Part shown: piece after piece, positions 1 to 8,476 of the stretch
Layout: each line of letters starts with the position of its first letter
Position numbering within the stretch: the first letter of the stretch is position 1
Notes under the pieces: generated by a model
What the model was told of the DNA's origin: nothing
Database searches by the model: none
The model's input: only the letters and a program-made list of their open reading frames with translations
NCBI GenBank assembly: GCA_965208065.1
Contig: OZ242313.1
Location: 558,001-622,000, forward strand
Direction of reading: 5' to 3'
DNA length: 64,000 nucleotides
Origin: Bin103 sp002238925
GTDB taxonomy: Bacteria; Spirochaetota; Spirochaetia; SZUA-6; Bin103
Program-made: the position numbers and the translations under genes

Positions 1-281
1 ACCATGTGATCCACCGTGCAGTCGGCGTCAGGCTCGATGCGCTTCCCCGAGAACGCACACACGCTGTCGTACCTGTCTCGCAGGTGGTCTCGGACTCGCT
101 TCCAATAATCGGGGAAAACGCGGCCCGGAATCGCTGACGGCGACGACGCCACCTGAGCAAACGGGCGGCCTCGTGTACGTGGCGACGGTCTGCCAGCCAA
201 CTCCGCGATGGCCCACGAACCTGGTTCGCGAACCCTCTGGTCGAAGTTGTCCGGTTCCGGCTGCGGCACAACCCTGATCAT
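1..281 (-). CDS. HNH endonuclease-like protein, PtuB-like (partial, 3' end outside window)
   Basis: An open frame starts at ATG 281-279 and runs to the window edge without a stop, about 93 residues. The ATG overlaps the stop of the upstream ATPase gene as ATGA, so the two are translationally coupled. The visible protein begins MIRVVPQPEPDNFDQRV and ends with CAFSGKRIEPDADCTVDHMV. A Cys near residue 78 followed by a V-D-H motif is what the start of an HNH nuclease domain looks like. Short HNH proteins of this layout are known partners of AAA ATPases in Septu (PtuA-PtuB) and related retron-linked defence modules. The catalytic core beyond VDH lies outside the window, so nuclease function is inferred from the visible N-terminus and gene order. 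Confidence 0.7.
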   Translation of the reverse strand, partial: MIRVVPQPEPDNFDQRVREPGSWAIAELAGRPSPRTRGRPFAQVASSPSAIPGRVFPDYWKRVRDHLRDRYDSVCAFSGKRIEPDADCTVDHM

Positions 282-1594
282 TGCTGCCCGGTAGCTCTCT
301 TCTCCCGCAGCAGTTCGCGGAAGTGACCCCATCCTGCGAGAAACGGATCGGCATCGGAGAGCACCTTGCCGAGTTTACGCCCTACCTCCTCCACTTCGTC
401 GAGTGAAGGGTTTTCGCCACTGAGCAACGCGCGAGCCCGCAGGACAACTCGCTCCGCCTCGACGCTTCCGCGGTCGGTGACCAGGTCGAACGCTTCGCTG
501 GTGAGCCAATGGCCCACCGCGCCGCGCCGTTCGTATGTCCTGCGGCGGAGCACGACCCCGAACTCGCCTTCCAGATCCAGGTCGAACCAGGCGTCTCGTT
601 CGTCGTCAAACCAGACTTCGGCGGAGGACAGCACCAACGGGGAGTGTGTGGTAACTACCATTTGTACGGCCGTTGGCGTGCCGAGCGCACGCACGGCGCC
701 TCTCAGGCTGTGTAGAATCGATCGTTGCCAACGGGGATGCAGGTGGCTCTCCACCTCGTCAATCAGCAACACCACACTGTCGCACGGACCTTCGCCGAGT
801 TGTTCAGCGGCCAGGCGGTGTTCGCGCCATGCCAAAGTGAGCACGTAGGCCAGCGCGACGATGCGACGGATGCCGGCGGACGCGTGCAGGATGGGAATCG
901 CTTCGTCGTAGCCGGTGCGCAGGGTCGGGATGTCCCGCGGGTCGTCGATGGAAATGCGAGACAGACTCCCCGGCTCCACACGGACATCGGTGCCGTCGGA
1001 GGCCAGGGTCTCTATCACCGTCTTCATGGCGGTGTGACTTTCGTTCTGCGCGCTGATCCAGGCAGCCCAGTCGATGATCAAGCCGTTGCAGATCGGTACG
1101 CGTCTGCCGTTCTCCTGTACATACGCACCGTTCCACACCTCGTCCTGCGTAAACACCTGGGCCGGGCGCCGCTCGGAGATGTCGGCGTCACCGCGCCGTC
1201 TCCAGTAGTTCCTGGCAGGATCCCAGAACGAGAACGACCCGTCCGTGTGAGCGTAGATCACCAACCCCGGCAGTAACGGCCTTCCGGGAGGTCCCACCCA
1301 CGCTTGATCCCGCGGGACGTACCGAGCCTCGTAGGTAGCTGTGGTGCGCCTTCCCCGCGCACCAAACTCGATCGTCGCATCCTCGCCGGCCAGCCTGGGT
1401 CGAGCCGCATACCCGGCGTTCATGTGCGGGTTCACTTCCTGCGGCCACTTCCGGGTCAGCGCCCACCAGATCACGTCCAGCAGGAAGCTCTTGCCCAGTC
1501 CGTTGTCTCCGGTAAACAGGTTGAGCCCCGGAGCGAACTCCATATCCATGCTGGACGCGGGACCGACATTGCGGAGACGCAAGGACTCAATCAT
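278..1594 (-). CDS. AAA/ABC-type ATPase of a Septu-like defence pair (PtuA-like)
   Basis: The 438-residue protein has the layout of RecF/OLD-type ATPases. A Walker A motif GDNGLGKS lies at residues 29-36 and a Walker B stretch VVLLIDEVESHLHP is centred on Asp279-Glu280. It is followed by TTHSPLVLSS, the switch-histidine region typical of AAA_15/AAA_21 proteins. About 240 residues with no recognised motif separate the Walker boxes. Its stop overlaps the start of an HNH-type gene by 4 bases. ATPase plus HNH nuclease in this order matches Septu-type anti-phage modules, in which the ATPase controls the nuclease. A stand-alone OLD-like ATPase is less likely because no Toprim domain is seen and the partner is coupled. 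Specificity is unknown. Confidence 0.8.
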   Translation of the reverse strand: MIESLRLRNVGPASSMDMEFAPGLNLFTGDNGLGKSFLLDVIWWALTRKWPQEVNPHMNAGYAARPRLAGEDATIEFGARGRRTTATYEARYVPRDQAWVGPPGRPLLPGLVIYAHTDGSFSFWDPARNYWRRRGDADISERRPAQVFTQDEVWNGAYVQENGRRVPICNGLIIDWAAWISAQNESHTAMKTVIETLASDGTDVRVEPGSLSRISIDDPRDIPTLRTGYDEAIPILHASAGIRRIVALAYVLTLAWREHRLAAEQLGEGPCDSVVLLIDEVESHLHPRWQRSILHSLRGAVRALGTPTAVQMVVTTHSPLVLSSAEVWFDDERDAWFDLDLEGEFGVVLRRRTYERRGAVGHWLTSEAFDLVTDRGSVEAERVVLRARALLSGENPSLDEVEEVGRKLGKVLSDADPFLAGWGHFRELLREKRATGQQ

Positions 1595-1658
1595 GGCGCC
1601 AACTCAGATTAACAGAAAAGGGAAATCGGCACGACTCAGCTTTGGCGACGTGGCGACG

Positions 1659-2441
1659 CTATTGGGCAAGACACACATCGATTCCGTGGTGGACGGCGAC
1701 GAGGTGCTGGCCAAGTTCGCCGGTCTGGTGGAGCACCTTGAAGCCGTGGGATTCCACCTCCGCGCGCAGCCGGGGGCCGGTGCGGTAGCGGCGGAACGGG
1801 TAGTACCATGATCCGTTGACGCGGATCGAGCCGTCGATCTGTTCCTTGCCGTCGTTGCCGCCGTGCAGTTGGTAGTAGATGTCGGTGGCCGGGTCGAACA
1901 GGCCCGCTTCGTCGTAGCGGTCGAATACGCGGCCCGTCCGCGCGTCGGCCACCTGCCGGTCGCGCCGGTGGCGGGCGGCGGCGTACATGGCGCTGCTTAC
2001 CAGGTAGCAGCCGCGCGGGTGGAGGCGCGCCTGGACGGCGCCGAACACCGCCTCCCGGTCGACGTCGAGCACGATGCCCTGCAGGCAGTAGCTGTCGACC
2101 ACCAGGTCGTAGACCGGCCCCTGGTATGGAATCCGGGTCACGTCCATTACCTCGAAGCACACGTCGAGGCCGCGCTCCGCGGCGATTCGCCGCGCCTGCG
2201 CGACCGCTTCCGGTATCAGGTCGACCGCGTGCACGGCGAACCCGCGCTCGGCCAGGTAGATGGCGCCGGGGCCGATCCCGGTACCCAGTTCCAGGACGCG
2301 CGGGCGCTGCCGGTACCGATCGAGCCTCGGAATCACCTCGTCCAGAAACCCGCGTGACGAGAACTCATCGTACCCGGCCGGGACTCCGGTGCCGGCCATC
2401 CTCCGATAGCGCTCGATGTTCTCGCGCAGATAGTTCTTCAT
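1659..2441 (-). CDS. Class I SAM-dependent methyltransferase
   Basis: A Rossmann-fold methyltransferase of about 260 residues. The SAM-binding motif I reads VLELGTGIGPGAIYLAERG, followed by the acidic end of strand 2 in AVDLIPEAV and a motif IV region YDLVVDSYCLQG. The start at ATG 2441 (MKNYLRENIERYRRM) is preferred over a longer frame opening at 2477, whose first residues look unlike the family. The C-terminal third has no specific motif that reveals the substrate. The gene is divergent from the HExxH protein gene at 2543. The substrate could be a small molecule or a lipid; the sequence does not say. Confidence 0.75.
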   Translation of the reverse strand: MKNYLRENIERYRRMAGTGVPAGYDEFSSRGFLDEVIPRLDRYRQRPRVLELGTGIGPGAIYLAERGFAVHAVDLIPEAVAQARRIAAERGLDVCFEVMDVTRIPYQGPVYDLVVDSYCLQGIVLDVDREAVFGAVQARLHPRGCYLVSSAMYAAARHRRDRQVADARTGRVFDRYDEAGLFDPATDIYYQLHGGNDGKEQIDGSIRVNGSWYYPFRRYRTGPRLRAEVESHGFKVLHQTGELGQHLVAVHHGIDVCLAQ

Positions 2442-2508
2442 GCCTGCCAAGCCGCACAACAACCGTACCGGCGCCACTTCAGCCGAGCAACTCGCACGTC
2501 GCCGTAAC

Positions 2509-2536
2509 TTGACTCTATTGGAACGACAATTATCTT
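2509..2536 (+). promoter_or_regulatory. Candidate sigma70 promoter, possibly leaderless
   Basis: TTGACT (2509-2514), 16-base spacer, TATCTT (2531-2536). The expected transcription start falls at about 2543, on or next to the start codon of the HExxH protein gene, so the mRNA may have no leader. Confidence 0.4.
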
Positions 2537-2542
2537 ACCGGA

Positions 2543-3349
2543 GTGATGGCGGACGCAACCGGCCTCCGCCTGGTTGTCGAGAACGGGAACTGGGGGGCGA
2601 CCAGCCTGCGGACGATACGCGGGGTGCTCACCTCCGCGGCCCAGGTTCTGCTGGCCGGGTTCGGCAGCGTGCCCGACGCCGCCATCCACGTGGCGCCGTG
2701 GCGCCAGAACCCGCGCGTGTTCCACGACCGGCGGCCCTACCAGGTGCGGCTCAGCGCGCGCGATACCTACTGGTGCCAGTACGTCTACCAGTTCGCGCAC
2801 GAGCTGTGCCACGTCATGATCAACTTCGACCGCCACCGGGCGCACCAGCACCGCTGGTTCAGCGAGGCGCTGTGCGAGCTGGCCTCCCTGTTCGTCCTGC
2901 ACCGCCTGACGGCGTCATGGATCGAGGCTCCCCCGGACGGCGTGGCGCAGGCGGCGGCGTACGCGCCCAACTTCACCGCCTACGCCGAGCGCACGGCGCA
3001 GCGCTACTGCCGGCCCGGCGACCCGCCGCGCTGGCTGGCCAACCACCTGCCGGACCTGGAAGCGGACCCCTACCGGCGCGGCGACAACGGCGCCTTGGCG
3101 ATCTGCCTGCTGCAACCGTTCCTGAACGACCCCTCGCTGTGGCGCGACTGCGGCCGGCTGAACTGCTGGGATCCATACGCGGACGCGACCTTCCGCGACT
3201 ACCTGGACACCTGGGCGCGCCACCTGGCCCGCAACGGCTCGACGCCGCGGGTGGCGCCGCTCGTCGCCGCACTCCTGTTCCGCCCGCGTGCCGACACCAG
3301 ACAAGCCGTCCCGCCCTCTCCCGACAGCCCCGGCAGCGCGGCACCTTGA
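2543..3349 (+). CDS. Putative zincin-type metallopeptidase (HELCH motif)
   Basis: A 268-residue protein with the zinc-protease signature HELCH at residues 86-90 and a downstream Glu at about residue 108 in WFSEALCEL. This spacing fits gluzincin-type (peptidase MA-like) enzymes, where two His and a distal Glu bind zinc. No signal peptide or membrane segment is visible, so it is probably cytoplasmic. GTG 2543 and ATG 2546 are both possible starts; no well-placed ribosome binding site is seen for either. The gene stands alone between a divergent methyltransferase and a sugar transporter operon. Proteolytic activity is inferred from the motif only, and the substrate is unknown. Confidence 0.6.
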   Translation: MMADATGLRLVVENGNWGATSLRTIRGVLTSAAQVLLAGFGSVPDAAIHVAPWRQNPRVFHDRRPYQVRLSARDTYWCQYVYQFAHELCHVMINFDRHRAHQHRWFSEALCELASLFVLHRLTASWIEAPPDGVAQAAAYAPNFTAYAERTAQRYCRPGDPPRWLANHLPDLEADPYRRGDNGALAICLLQPFLNDPSLWRDCGRLNCWDPYADATFRDYLDTWARHLARNGSTPRVAPLVAALLFRPRADTRQAVPPSPDSPGSAAP

Positions 3350-3417
3350 CCGCGGCGTGGTGCCGGTAACACTCTGTTCGGCAGTCGTACAAACGACAAA
3401 CAACAGGAGGTTTTCGA

Positions 3418-4341
3418 ATGAAGAAAACTGTCAGATCGCTTGTCATGGCGCTGGTCGCGCTGCTGCTGGTGGCCGGTACCGCCAGCGCCGAGCGCTTCGT
3501 CATGATCACCCACACCCAGGGCACCGATCCGTTCTGGCCGGTCGTGCAGAAGGGCGGCGAGGATGCCGCGAACGCGGTCGGGGCCGACTTCGAGTACAAC
3601 TTCGCCCCCTCCGGCGACATGGCCGACATGGCGCGGCTTATCGAGGCGGCAACCGCAACCCAACCGGACGGCATCGTCGTGTCCCTGCCCGACGCGGACG
3701 CCCTCGGCGGCGCCATCAAGGCCGCGGTCGCATCCGGTATCCCGGTCATCACCATGAATTCCGGCCTCGAGTCCTCCGCCGCGGTGGGAGCGCTCATGCA
3801 CGTCGGACAGCCGGAGCGGCTTGCCGGTGAAAAGGCGGGCGAGCGCGCCAGGGCCGAGGGTGCGACGCATGCCATCTGCCTCAACCAGGAGTCGTTCAAC
3901 ACCGCACTGGTCGACCGTTGCGCCGGCTACTTCGACTCGATGGGCAAGGAACTCAACATGATCGATGTGTCCAACGACGTGGCCCAGATCAAGACGCGCA
4001 CCGCCGCCGCCCTGCAGGCGGACCAGGACATCGATGCCGTGCTCGCGGTCGGCCCGCACGTGTGCGTCGCGGCCGCTGCCGCGGTGCAAGAGGTCGGTGC
4101 GGACATCCACCTGGCCTGCTTCGACCTGTCGCCGGAAGTGATCAACCTGATCGAAGATGGCGAGGTCGCCTTCACCATCGACCAGCAGCAGCGCCTGCAG
4201 GGATACATGCCGATCATCGTGCTGCATCTCTACAATCAGAACGCCGGGTTGCTGCCGGGCGCCAACATTCCCTCCGGTCCTGGCTTCGTGGATGCCTCGA
4301 ATGCCGCCGGGGTCGCCGCCCAGGCGGGCGTAAACCGCTAA
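3418..4341 (+). CDS. Sugar ABC transporter substrate-binding protein (ribose/CUT2 type)
   Basis: A 307-residue periplasmic binding protein of the Peripla_BP_4 (RbsB-like) family. It opens with a Sec signal peptide, MKKTVRSLVMALVALLLVAG, with likely cleavage after ASA before ERF. The mature part has the type I fold pattern, including TDPFWPVVQKGGEDAA near the N-terminus and PDGIVVSLPDADALGGAIKAA for the first hinge side. A strong Shine-Dalgarno AGGAGG sits 8 bases before the ATG. It is the first gene of a three-gene operon with permease and ATPase. The ligand is probably a monosaccharide, but no residue pattern allows a specific sugar to be named. Confidence 0.88.
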   Translation: MKKTVRSLVMALVALLLVAGTASAERFVMITHTQGTDPFWPVVQKGGEDAANAVGADFEYNFAPSGDMADMARLIEAATATQPDGIVVSLPDADALGGAIKAAVASGIPVITMNSGLESSAAVGALMHVGQPERLAGEKAGERARAEGATHAICLNQESFNTALVDRCAGYFDSMGKELNMIDVSNDVAQIKTRTAAALQADQDIDAVLAVGPHVCVAAAAAVQEVGADIHLACFDLSPEVINLIEDGEVAFTIDQQQRLQGYMPIIVLHLYNQNAGLLPGANIPSGPGFVDASNAAGVAAQAGVNR

Positions 4342-4370
4342 CCCGAGCTCTCCGCTTACGTTTCCGGCGG

Positions 4371-4403
4371 CCGGCTCGCTCCCGCACGACGGGGGTGAGC
4401 CGG
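4371..4403 (+). promoter_or_regulatory. Intercistronic stem-loop between binding protein and permease genes
   Basis: A 13-base stem (4371-4383 with 4391-4403, two G-U pairs if transcribed) closes a 7-base loop. No T run follows. Such hairpins after binding-protein genes commonly stabilise the upstream mRNA or reduce read-through, which would give more binding protein than membrane components. Confidence 0.55.
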
Positions 4404-4471
4404 TGAGCCGGAGAGCCGGCGGCGGACAAGCCACAGCTCATCCGATATACGATATAGTCGGGTGAAGCTGC

Positions 4472-5626
4472 ATGAATTCCACAACTGAGCGGGGCGGGCA
4501 ACCCGCGGGCGCCGGGCACCTCTCGGAAACCGACCGCCTGCGGGAAGCCGGCTGGTTCTCCCGCCTTGTCCATCGTCCCGAAATCGGCGCGTTCTCCGGC
4601 ATGAGCGTGATCCTGATCCTGCTCGCCATCGCGGCCGGGGACGTGGTCTACAACCCGCTCGGGATCAAGAACAACCTCGCCATCGTCGCCCAGCTCGGCA
4701 TCATCGCGACCGGCGCGTGCATGCTCATGATCGCGGGCGAGTTCGATCTGTCGATCGGATCGATGATCGGATTTGCCGGCATGTCGATGGCGATCATGCT
4801 CAAGTGGGGCATGCCGTTCGGCATCGGCCCCGCCACGCCGCTGTCTGCATTCCTCATCACCCTGTGCCTCACCCTGGCCATCGGGTGGCTGATCGGCACC
4901 ATCGTGGTGCGCACCCGGCTGTCGTCGTTCATCGTGTCGCTGTCGTTCCTGTTTATCCTGCGCGGCGCCACCGAGGTCAGCTTCCGCACCTTCAATCAGG
5001 GTTCCACCCAGGTGTCGGGCCTGCCCGACTTCAAGGAGACCGACTTTTTCGCCTCCCTGTTGGGGGGCGAGACCTTCCAGTGGTTCTACGACCTGCTGTT
5101 CTGGCTCGGCCTCAACTTCAACCGGGCCGGCGATCAGTGGGTAACCGGCTTCGACGCCAAGGTGGCCTGGTGGCTGGTAATCTCCATCGCCGCGTGGTTC
5201 GTGCTGTCGCGCACCCAGGTCGGCAACTGGATCTACGCGACCGGCGGCAACGAAGAGGCGGCGCGCGCCAACGGCGTACCCACCGACAAGGTGAAGGTGT
5301 CGCTGTTCATGTTCACCGCCTTCTGCGCCACCATCTTCGCCGCCACCCAGGTGTTCGACACCAACACGGCGGACGCGGCCAAGGGCAACCTCAAGGAACT
5401 GGAGGCGATCGCCGCGGCAGTGGTAGGCGGGGTAATCCTGTCCGGCGGCTTCGGTTCAATCGTCGGCGTGGTGTTCGGGGCCGTCATCTTCGGACTGGTG
5501 CAGAACTCGGTGTTCTACATATCGTGGATCGACGGGTCATACTACCGGATGTTCCTCGGCACCGTGCTGCTGGTCGCGGCGTTCAGCAACGAGACCATCC
5601 GCAAGCGAATCACCGGGGGTATATGA
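4472..5626 (+). CDS. Sugar ABC transporter permease (ribose/CUT2 type)
   Basis: A 384-residue integral membrane protein of the BPD_transp_2 (RbsC/FrcC) family. A cytoplasmic N-terminal tail of about 45 residues precedes many hydrophobic segments. The family signature GEFDLSIGSMIGFAGM lies around residues 89-104, and the coupling region YATGGNEEAARANGVP sits in the second half. It lacks a signal peptide, as expected. The ATPase gene begins 2 bases after the TGA stop, so the two are coupled. It should form the membrane channel for the sugar captured by the binding protein encoded at 3418. Confidence 0.9.
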   Translation: MNSTTERGGQPAGAGHLSETDRLREAGWFSRLVHRPEIGAFSGMSVILILLAIAAGDVVYNPLGIKNNLAIVAQLGIIATGACMLMIAGEFDLSIGSMIGFAGMSMAIMLKWGMPFGIGPATPLSAFLITLCLTLAIGWLIGTIVVRTRLSSFIVSLSFLFILRGATEVSFRTFNQGSTQVSGLPDFKETDFFASLLGGETFQWFYDLLFWLGLNFNRAGDQWVTGFDAKVAWWLVISIAAWFVLSRTQVGNWIYATGGNEEAARANGVPTDKVKVSLFMFTAFCATIFAATQVFDTNTADAAKGNLKELEAIAAAVVGGVILSGGFGSIVGVVFGAVIFGLVQNSVFYISWIDGSYYRMFLGTVLLVAAFSNETIRKRITGGI

Positions 5627-5627
5627 C

Positions 5628-6410
5628 GTGGCCGACCCGCTCATCAGGCTCGAGAACATCGTCAAGCGGTTCGGCAACTTCACGGCGCTGAACGGGGTTT
5701 CCATGGATGTCCACGCTGGCGAAGTGCACGCGCTGCTCGGCGACAACGGCGCCGGCAAGTCCACCCTGATCAAGATTCTCGCCGGCGTACACCAGCCGAC
5801 CGAGGGCACCATCTACCTCGACGGCCAACCGGTCTCGTTCCGCAACCCGCTGGTGGCATCCGATGCCGGAATCGGCACCGTATACCAGGACCTGGCCCTC
5901 AACTCGCTCACCTCGGTGACCCGCAATTTCTTTGTGGGCAGGGAAATCACCCGCGGTCCGCGGCCCTTCGGAATCCTGCAGACCGCGAAGATGAACAGCG
6001 TCACCAAGCAGGAGATGGCCAAGATCGGCATCAACATCGCCGACCCCGAGCAGGCGGTGGGCACGATGTCCGGCGGCCAGCGGCAGGCATTGGCCATTGC
6101 GCGCGCCATCCACTTCGGGGCGCGGGTGCTGATTCTCGACGAACCCACCTCCGCCCTCGGGCAGAAGCAGCAGCTCGAGGTGCTCAAGACCATCAAGCGC
6201 GTGCAGAAGCGCGGCGATATCGGGGTCATCCTCATCACCCACAACGAAATCCACGCGCAGTTGGTGGCCGACCGCTACACCTTCCTCAGCCTCGGCCAGG
6301 TGATCGGCGAAGGCGTCGCCGACAACCTCGCCGGCGGCGACATCCGCCAGCTCATGGCCGGCGGCGCCCAGATGGCCGACCTCGAGGAAGAACTCACCGC
6401 CATCAACTGA
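5628..6410 (+). CDS. Sugar ABC transporter ATP-binding protein (single-domain CUT2 ATPase)
   Basis: The 260-residue ATPase has Walker A GDNGAGKST at residues 38-46, the ABC signature MSGGQRQALAIARA, Walker B VLILDEPTSALG and a switch His in LITHNEIHA. It starts at GTG 5628 (MADPLIRLEN), 2 bases after the permease stop. Most CUT2 systems use a tandem two-domain ATPase of about 500 residues (RbsA); this one has a single domain like FrcA, so it must work as a homodimer. In the signature loop and D-loop it reads LGQKQQLEVL. It energises import of the sugar handled by the two upstream gene products. Confidence 0.9.
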   Translation: MADPLIRLENIVKRFGNFTALNGVSMDVHAGEVHALLGDNGAGKSTLIKILAGVHQPTEGTIYLDGQPVSFRNPLVASDAGIGTVYQDLALNSLTSVTRNFFVGREITRGPRPFGILQTAKMNSVTKQEMAKIGINIADPEQAVGTMSGGQRQALAIARAIHFGARVLILDEPTSALGQKQQLEVLKTIKRVQKRGDIGVILITHNEIHAQLVADRYTFLSLGQVIGEGVADNLAGGDIRQLMAGGAQMADLEEELTAIN

Positions 6411-6478
6411 ATCAGCATGGCAGCGGCATCTCAACGTCGGCCCCTACATCCGCCTTGACTGCATGACTTGCGGCGTTG

Positions 6479-8122
6479 TCAGGCGCCGGTGGTCTGGCGC
6501 AGCAGGTTGAAGAAGGCGCGTTTGCGCGGGGTGTTGATAGCCCAGTTTACCGGCACGTTCTGGTAGCCGTCGGCGTAGTTGCCGGCTGACAGGCCGCCGC
6601 CGGCGCCGGGACCGGGATCGAAATAGCCCCACCCCGCGTGCCGAGACAGCGCCGCCGTGAAGTTGTTGTGCGGGCGGTCGAAGGCGAAGTGATCGTCCTC
6701 GGTAAAGGCTATCGGCTCGCCGCCGTAAGAGGGCAGCGCGCGCGTACGGTCCACCATGGCGGCGATCCGATCCGGCTCGGTGACGCCGTTGCCGTGCAGC
6801 AGGAGGAAGTCGGAGGCGCCGCACACCGCGTCGCCGGGAATGCTGCGGCCGCGGTAGCTGGTGCCCGCCAGCAGGCGGTCGCCGCCGTGCGTGACCCGCC
6901 GCGCCAGGGCAATCAGCTCGTGCACGCGGTGCGGCTGCAGGATTTCGTGCTCGTAGCGCGGCACGTCGCACTCGTTGTTGACCTCGATTACCACGTTGCG
7001 CCAGCCCTCCTGCAGCACCCAGCCGCAGGTCTCCTCCACCGCCCGGCGCACCGCGGCCTCGTCGCGCAGCCGCTCGTCCTGGCCGAAATAGAAGATGCCG
7101 AGCACCACCACCATGCCGAGTTCGTCGGCGCGCTGCAGGATCCGGCTCAGGCGTGCCAAGTGGCTTCCGGCCTCGCGCGCCAGGACGCCGTCCGCCGCGA
7201 ACGGCGAGTTGTGCCACGGCTGCGATGCGGGGCCGGGCAGCCCGCGCCACATCTCGGCGTCGGTATAGGCAACCCGTCGGTCGGCGAGTAGCTGCCGGAA
7301 GGGGTCCTCGCGGTAGTAGCCGAACGGCGCCCCGCCCTGCAGGTTCACGGTGACCGCCACCAGGCCGTGCTCGCGGTAGAGCGGCAAAGCCCGCACGAAC
7401 TCGTCGGTGTTGCGGTCCGCGTCCCAACGCTCCGTGTCCGGGTAGCGCCACAGGAAGCGGGTCGCCGGGTTGGCGTCATCGAAGATCGCGTTGGCCATCC
7501 GGCTGTTCAGCAGCAAGCCCTCGATCGGCCAGCCGCGGTACTCCCGCCCCCGGTACGTGGGCACACCGTTGATCAGCCACGCCTCACCGTCGATCCCGAC
7601 ATGGGTCTGCCTGCGCGCCACCCGCGGATACGCCTGCAGTTCTGTCAGCAACTCTTTCAGCAGCTCCATGCCGGCGCCCCAGCCCTGGTCCAGGCCGCTC
7701 AGGGCAGACTCGAACGCCGCCTCTTCCGCCTCGCTCGCCTTATACGGGAGCCAGGTCAGACGCATCGTCGTCCCGCCGTCCGCCGCCTCGAACGAAACCG
7801 TGGTCAGCAGCGTCAGCGGCCAGTTCGGCATCATCGGAGAGGGCGTGACGGTCCAGTCCGCATCGGTATTCGAGTGCAGCCACACCAGCCGCTCCGGCGC
7901 CGCCACCTCGATATAGTCGCCGCGCTGGTAGTGCGAAGCGCCGCCAAAGCGCATCTCGCACAGCCACGTCCCGCCCGGTCTCACCTCCAAGCGCGGGATG
8001 ACCGTTTCCACGTTCGGCCCGTACCAGCGCGCCAGCAGTTCCGGGTCCGTCCAAGCCCTCCACACCAGTTCGCGCGGCGCGTCGAACGTCCTTTCCAGTT
8101 CATAGGTCGGCACATCACCCAT
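6479..8122 (-). CDS. Fusion of SRPBCC (AHSA1-like) domain with TIM-barrel glycosidase-like domain
   Basis: One 547-residue frame joins two unrelated parts. Residues 1-165 are an AHSA1/START-like domain (ERTFDAPRELVWRAWTDPELL, then GGTWLCEMRFGG). From about residue 175 the protein resembles clan GH-A glycosidases or bacterial DUF4038/GH5-like proteins: WLINGVPTYRGREYRGWPIEG, then EVNNECD with candidate acid Glu384, and EPIAFTEDDHF with candidate nucleophile Glu475. The C-terminus is NWAINTPRKRAFFNLLRQT. No signal peptide is seen, so it is probably cytoplasmic. The junction is in frame with no stop or internal start needed. Glycosidase activity is inferred from barrel-like motifs, not a firm family match. 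It converges with the sugar transporter operon. Confidence 0.65.
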   Translation of the reverse strand: MGDVPTYELERTFDAPRELVWRAWTDPELLARWYGPNVETVIPRLEVRPGGTWLCEMRFGGASHYQRGDYIEVAAPERLVWLHSNTDADWTVTPSPMMPNWPLTLLTTVSFEAADGGTTMRLTWLPYKASEAEEAAFESALSGLDQGWGAGMELLKELLTELQAYPRVARRQTHVGIDGEAWLINGVPTYRGREYRGWPIEGLLLNSRMANAIFDDANPATRFLWRYPDTERWDADRNTDEFVRALPLYREHGLVAVTVNLQGGAPFGYYREDPFRQLLADRRVAYTDAEMWRGLPGPASQPWHNSPFAADGVLAREAGSHLARLSRILQRADELGMVVVLGIFYFGQDERLRDEAAVRRAVEETCGWVLQEGWRNVVIEVNNECDVPRYEHEILQPHRVHELIALARRVTHGGDRLLAGTSYRGRSIPGDAVCGASDFLLLHGNGVTEPDRIAAMVDRTRALPSYGGEPIAFTEDDHFAFDRPHNNFTAALSRHAGWGYFDPGPGAGGGLSAGNYADGYQNVPVNWAINTPRKRAFFNLLRQTTGA

Positions 8123-8476
8123 TCTTCAACCCCTTGGTACCGCTTGTTGCTCAGCGCGTATACAGTTCTTTCCAGCGGACCGGGGCGGACCAGGAGGTGG
8201 AACGCAACGGGCCCCGGAACTGCCTGCCTGCTACTATACCAGCTTGCCGCGGTCACCGTTCCGCCGCGCGCGTGTTCAGGCGGGTGCCGCTGCGACCCTG
8301 CGCATTCATGGTATCGTGGCCGGTATCGCCGGGCACGGGTACGCGCCCGCTCCCGAGCGTCGCTCGTCCGGCGGTGTGCTCTGCCGCCGGCGCGCAAAGC
8401 AACGCCTGCACGTGCATGCGTTTACACGGCCCGCGGGCCGGCGAAGCGCTGCGCCGACAATGGTAAGCGAAGATCC
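8123..8476. other. Divergent intergenic region
   Basis: 354 bases between two divergent genes. I see a 12-base GC palindrome at 8428-8439 and no convincing promoter, RNA gene or conserved coding frame. Confidence 0.4.

Noticed and set aside
28..354. Open frame of 108 residues on the minus strand
   Set aside because: It overlaps the HNH-like frame and has no recognisable content; the frame at 281 is coupled to the ATPase and has nuclease-like motifs.
7367..8476. Long upstream extension of the 8477 gene
   Set aside because: It is the antisense of the fusion glycosidase gene, with no independent support; ATG 8477 starts the protein proper.
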